Assembly (NCBI RefSeq): GCF_024172125.1
Contig: NZ_JAMZEA010000010.1
Coordinates: forward strand, 62,001 to 126,000
Direction of reading: 5' to 3'
DNA: 64,000 bases
Source: Actinomadura rupiterrae
Lineage (GTDB): Bacteria; Actinomycetota; Actinomycetes; Streptosporangiales; Streptosporangiaceae
This document shows positions 60,919 through 64,000 of this stretch, piece after piece. Every line of letters starts with the position of its first letter. Within the stretch, counting starts at the first letter, position 1. The notes beneath the pieces are model-generated. The model searched no databases. It was not told where the DNA came from and saw only the letters and a program-made list of their open reading frames with translations. Position numbers and translations under genes: made by a program.

Positions 60919-61276
60919 GTGGCGGTCCCCTCTTCTCGCACTTTGCCGTGGACCGTTCCTGCCCACTGGTTTGCCGTGCTCACTCGCGGCACGGGCCACG
61001 GCGCGCGCCGTGCGCCCGGTCGACGGCCTCGCGGGCGGCGCGCCGGGCCGGACGCGCACGCGCCGTCCCGGACCGGCGCCTGCGCGCCGGTCACCCCCAG
61101 GTATACGCCCATCTCGCGAAGATCATTCCCTTCGGCGGGGTAACGGCAACCCCACCCGCGGTTCAGCGCCCGGTCGGACGCCCCGCCCCCCGCCGCACGC
61201 GGACGCGCAGCCCGCCCCGCGCCCGCGCCCGCGTCGCCGGGCGGCGGCTCGACGTCGGGGTTTGCGGTGTGGCTCG
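60919..61276. other. Gene-free interval between zwf and the first pgi-like gene
   Basis: 358 bp with no gene on either strand. It probably carries the zwf promoter on the minus strand, but no clear -35/-10 pair was picked out. Confidence 0.4.
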
Positions 61277-62956
61277 TCATCCGGCGGCTCGTGCTCTCAG
61301 GGCGTGGGCCTCGGGGGCGGTGCCGAGCGCGCGGACGGCCTCGGCGAGGCGGCCCGCGCCCTCCACCGCGTCCCGCAGGTGGACGCGGACGACCGGCAGC
61401 CCCAGCGCGCGCAGCGCCCGCTCCTCGGCGAGCGCGCGCGCCAGCTGGAGCGACGCCAGCCCGTACGGACGGCCCGGAACCGGCATGTCCGCGACCGGGT
61501 CGCCCGCCGGCGCGTCGCCGGTGACGATGAGGAAGGCGCCGCCGCCCGGCCCGCGCTTGTGCACCGAACCGGTCGCGTGCAGATATCCAGGTCCCGCGCC
61601 GTACACCACCGGACGGCCCGAATGCCGCGCCAGCGTCGGCGCCAGGTAGCGCCCGGAGAGCTCGCCGGACAAGTAGGTCACCACCGACAGGTAGCCCTCC
61701 GCCGGGACCTGCGCGAGCAGCGCGACCAGCGTGGAGGTCAGCCCGTCCGAGCCGTGCGGGACGGGCAGGTCGGTGTGGATCTCGACGTCGCCGTCGGCGA
61801 ACGCCGGCCGCCCGACCGGCAGCGGACCGCCCGCCGCCGCGGCGAGCAGCTCGGCGGCGTCGTCCTCGGCGTCCTGCGCGACCGGGCCGCCCGGCTCGAA
61901 CGGGTTCACCCCGAGCAGCCACCCGGCGACCGCCGTCGCGTACTGCCACAGCAGGAACTGCGCGCCGAGCGGCGCCCACACCGAGGTCTCGGCGTCGCCG
62001 TGCGCGCCCTGCCGGGGGTTCAGCGCGATCGCGTGCGCGTCGTCCAGCTCGCCGGGGCTGCCCGGCGGCTCCAGCACCAGCACGCCGCGGCCGCGCTTGC
62101 CGGTCCCGGCCGCGAGCGCCTGCGCGATCCAGCCGCTCAGCGCGCCGGACCCGCCCGGCTCGTACAGGGCCAGCTTGTCGCGCGCGGGGCCCTCGGGTCC
62201 GCGCTGCGCGCAGCCGCCGATGATCGCGCCCAGCAGCAGGCCCGGGTTGTCCCGGTCGTTGAGCAGCGCGGGGGCGAGCGCGGCGGCCTCGTCCAGCACC
62301 TGGCCCACGTCCGCGCCGGCGAGCACCGCGGGCACCAGCCCGTACGCCGACAGCGCCGCCATGTGCCCGGGCAGGCCGGGATCGGTCAGCCCGACCCGGT
62401 AGCCCTTGCCGCGCGCGAACCCGTGCAGCGGGCTGCCCTGGTCGGTGATCACGACGAACCGGGCGGCGACCTCCCGGTCCGACAGCCCGCGCCTGCGGAA
62501 CGCGTCGGCGAGGATGCGCAGGTAGGCGTCGCCCTCCAGGGACACCCCGGACTTGCTGGCCAGCACCACCAGGGTGCGGTCGAGCCGCTCCAGGGTGACC
62601 GCGAGCGCCGCGGTGTCCGAGCCGTCCAGGACGGTCAGCGCGCCGCCCGCCCCGCCGTGCTCCTCCATGATCGCCTGCGCGGCCAGCGCGTCCGCGCCGA
62701 CGCCGACCAGGACCACGTGGTCCAGGCCCGCGTAGCGCGCCTCGGCGACCACGCCGTCCACCTTGTCCAGCAGGTAGCGGGAGGCGAAGGGCAGGTCCAG
62801 CCAGGCCAGCCTGCTGTGGTCGACGGCCCGCCGCCCCCACAGCCGCGGGTCCTTGGCGGCGAGCGCCGCGGGCACCCCGCAGGCCACCAGGTAGTCGCGC
62901 GCCTGGAGCGCCTGCTCCAGCACGTCGCCGCGCGTCAGTACGTCGAATCCGGACAC
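61277..62956 (-). CDS. Divergent glucose-6-phosphate isomerase paralogue
   Basis: 559 residues of the PGI/SIS superfamily as in actinobacterial Pgi. The sugar-phosphate loop is TLVVLASKSGVSLEGDAYL, which keeps S-K but has lost the usual T-x-E-T ending. Later blocks PLGAQFLLWQYATAVAGWLLGVNPF and YLHATGSVHKRGPGGGAFLIVTG align with the partial paralogue downstream in transcription order. NPF is followed by EPGGPVAQDAEDD rather than the FNEP-V-x-x-x-K seen in the other copy, so activity is uncertain. GGAGGAACG precedes the GTG start. The two copies are separated by a terminator. Confidence 0.85.
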   Translation of the reverse strand: MSGFDVLTRGDVLEQALQARDYLVACGVPAALAAKDPRLWGRRAVDHSRLAWLDLPFASRYLLDKVDGVVAEARYAGLDHVVLVGVGADALAAQAIMEEHGGAGGALTVLDGSDTAALAVTLERLDRTLVVLASKSGVSLEGDAYLRILADAFRRRGLSDREVAARFVVITDQGSPLHGFARGKGYRVGLTDPGLPGHMAALSAYGLVPAVLAGADVGQVLDEAAALAPALLNDRDNPGLLLGAIIGGCAQRGPEGPARDKLALYEPGGSGALSGWIAQALAAGTGKRGRGVLVLEPPGSPGELDDAHAIALNPRQGAHGDAETSVWAPLGAQFLLWQYATAVAGWLLGVNPFEPGGPVAQDAEDDAAELLAAAAGGPLPVGRPAFADGDVEIHTDLPVPHGSDGLTSTLVALLAQVPAEGYLSVVTYLSGELSGRYLAPTLARHSGRPVVYGAGPGYLHATGSVHKRGPGGGAFLIVTGDAPAGDPVADMPVPGRPYGLASLQLARALAEERALRALGLPVVRVHLRDAVEGAGRLAEAVRALGTAPEAHALRARAAG

Positions 62957-63071
62957 CGTTCCTCCCCACCCCCATCGTTTCAGGAGAGACACGGCATCCG
63001 CGACCAACTCCCCGATCTTCCAGATGTCGATTTGTGAACAAGTGCGAAAAAACCCTGACAGAAACGTCGAA

Positions 63072-63095
63072 GCCCGGCCGCGAAGACGGCCGGGC
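63072..63095 (-). terminator. Terminator after the second pgi-like gene
   Basis: 9-bp perfect stem (GCCCGGCCG at 63072-63080, CGGCCGGGC at 63087-63095) with a 6-nt loop, between the two pgi-like genes on the minus strand. A TTTTTT run lies further on at 63048-63053. Confidence 0.6.
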
Positions 63096-63121
63096 CCGGA
63101 ACGACGGCAGCGCCAGAGCGC

Positions 63122-64000
63122 TCAGGTAAGGACCTTGGCGAGATGGTTGAGCCCGTCGGTGCGCAGCTTCAGGTGCAGCCGGACGATCGGACGCCCCCGC
63201 GCGCGCAGCGCCCGCAGATCGCCGAACGCCTGTGCCAGCTGGAGCTCGCCCAGCGTGTAAGGACGCCCGGGGATGGCCACGTCGGTCTCCGGAGCGGCCG
63301 TGATGACCAGGAACGCCCCGTTCTCCGGTCCGCCCTTGTGGTACTGCCCGGACGTGTGCAGGTAGCGCGGACCCCAGTCGAAGGTGACCGGGACGGGGGA
63401 GCGGCGCAGCCGCGCGCTCCGCTCGGCCAGCAGCGGACGCAGCATCCCGGCGGACGCGTCCTCGTGCCGGTCCAAAAAGGCCAGGACGGACAGGTACCCG
63501 CGGTCGGGGACGGCTTCGAGCAGCGCGTCCAGCGCGTCGCTGAGCGAACCGGCGCCCTGGAGCAGCTCCTCCCGCGCATGCACCTCCACGAAGTCCTCGA
63601 CCAGGGCCGGGACGCTGGGGATCACGGTCGGCGCGGTGCCCTCCGCGGCGCGCAGCAGCGCGGCGGTGTTGTCCTTGGACTCGGCCACCGCGGGCTCGTT
63701 GAACGGGTTGACGCCCAGCACCCGGCCCGCGACCGCGACGGCGTACTCCCACAGCAGGAACTGCGCGCCGAGCGGGCCGGAGACCGACAGGCCCGCCTCG
63801 CGCGCGGGGCCCGGCTCGTCCGGACGGCCGCCCAGCACGGCGCGCCGCATGTCCGGGGCCAGCTCGAAGCCGGGCGCGCCCACGTCCTCGACGACGACCG
63901 GGAGCAGGCCCTTGCCGTCCTTGCCGGTGGACGCGGCGACCAGCTGCGCGATCCAGTCGGCCAGGCCGGGCAGGCCCGAGCCCTGGTCGGCGATCACCAG
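63122..64000 (-). CDS. pgi: Glucose-6-phosphate isomerase, C-terminal part (cut by window edge)
   Basis: At least 292 residues; the N-terminus lies beyond the window. LADWIAQLVAASTGKDGKGLLPVVVE, PLGAQFLLWEYAVAVAGRVLGVNPFNEPAVAESKDN, RYLHTSGQYHKGGPENGAFLVIT and PYTLGELQLAQAFGDLRAL match actinobacterial Pgi and the Pgi half of Tal-Pgi fusions. It keeps the catalytic-side F-N-E-P-x-V-x-x-x-K motif, so this is probably the working isomerase. It could be the end of a tal-pgi fusion; the missing N-terminus decides that. Confidence 0.9.
   Translation of the reverse strand: MVIADQGSGLPGLADWIAQLVAASTGKDGKGLLPVVVEDVGAPGFELAPDMRRAVLGGRPDEPGPAREAGLSVSGPLGAQFLLWEYAVAVAGRVLGVNPFNEPAVAESKDNTAALLRAAEGTAPTVIPSVPALVEDFVEVHAREELLQGAGSLSDALDALLEAVPDRGYLSVLAFLDRHEDASAGMLRPLLAERSARLRRSPVPVTFDWGPRYLHTSGQYHKGGPENGAFLVITAAPETDVAIPGRPYTLGELQLAQAFGDLRALRARGRPIVRLHLKLRTDGLNHLAKVLT

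Overview
The window comes from the chromosome of a high-GC actinomycete. The evidence is whiA next to rapZ and yvcK, rbpA, opcA beside zwf, DUF397/DUF5753 regulator pairs, a Mycobacterium-like MarP protease, very high G+C in nearly all codon third positions, and many GTG starts. The mix of genes fits the Streptosporangiales (for example Thermomonosporaceae/Actinomadura), but that placement is inference.

Layout. (1) 1-11834: GNAT, uvrA, two Tat-exported Rieske lipoproteins, an MscS-like channel facing the other way, then the overlapping run uvrC-rapZ-yvcK-whiA. (2) 12184-16333: the glycolytic run gap-pgk-tpiA, then secG and rbpA. Two DasR-like operators (dre) lie upstream of gap. (3) 16484-57425: about 41 kb of mostly accessory genes. 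These are glyA behind a ZTP riboswitch, transporters, methyltransferases, GNATs (one fused to an ACT domain), an orphan Imm1 immunity protein, a whiJ-like regulator cluster, marP, a second XRE/DUF6879 cluster, a two-gene peptide plus PIMT-methyltransferase unit, secreted proteins, several divergent regulator/enzyme pairs with palindromic operators, an ABC exporter with a two-component system, IS5-type transposase remnants, a lectin and an L,D-transpeptidase. (4) 57563-64000, all on the minus strand: pgl-opcA-zwf and two tandem glucose-6-phosphate isomerase paralogues, the second cut by the window edge.

How the genes work together. Regions 2 and 4 form the central-carbon block: lower glycolysis on one side and the oxidative pentose phosphate entry on the other, converging on the accessory segment. 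In M. tuberculosis the same two blocks (gap-pgk-tpi-secG and devB-opcA-zwf) also converge but lie much closer together, so the 41 kb looks like an expansion hotspot.

Two observations stand out. First, 33414-34684 encodes a 35-residue charged, Asp-Gly-rich, Cys-free peptide. Its stop codon overlaps the start of a 388-residue PIMT-type O-methyltransferase of the size used in RiPP aspartimide formation; this is a candidate imiditide-like pathway. Second, the window is rich in minisatellites. Tandem arrays with units of 15, 18, 36 and 42 bp sit in frame in or beside enzymes and regulators (UvrC tail, HxlR N-terminus, ahead of an MmcQ protein, and inside the catalytic region of a histidine kinase), an alpha/beta hydrolase carries a low-complexity insertion, and other arrays fill gene-free gaps.

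No tRNA, rRNA, CRISPR array or replication origin was recognised.
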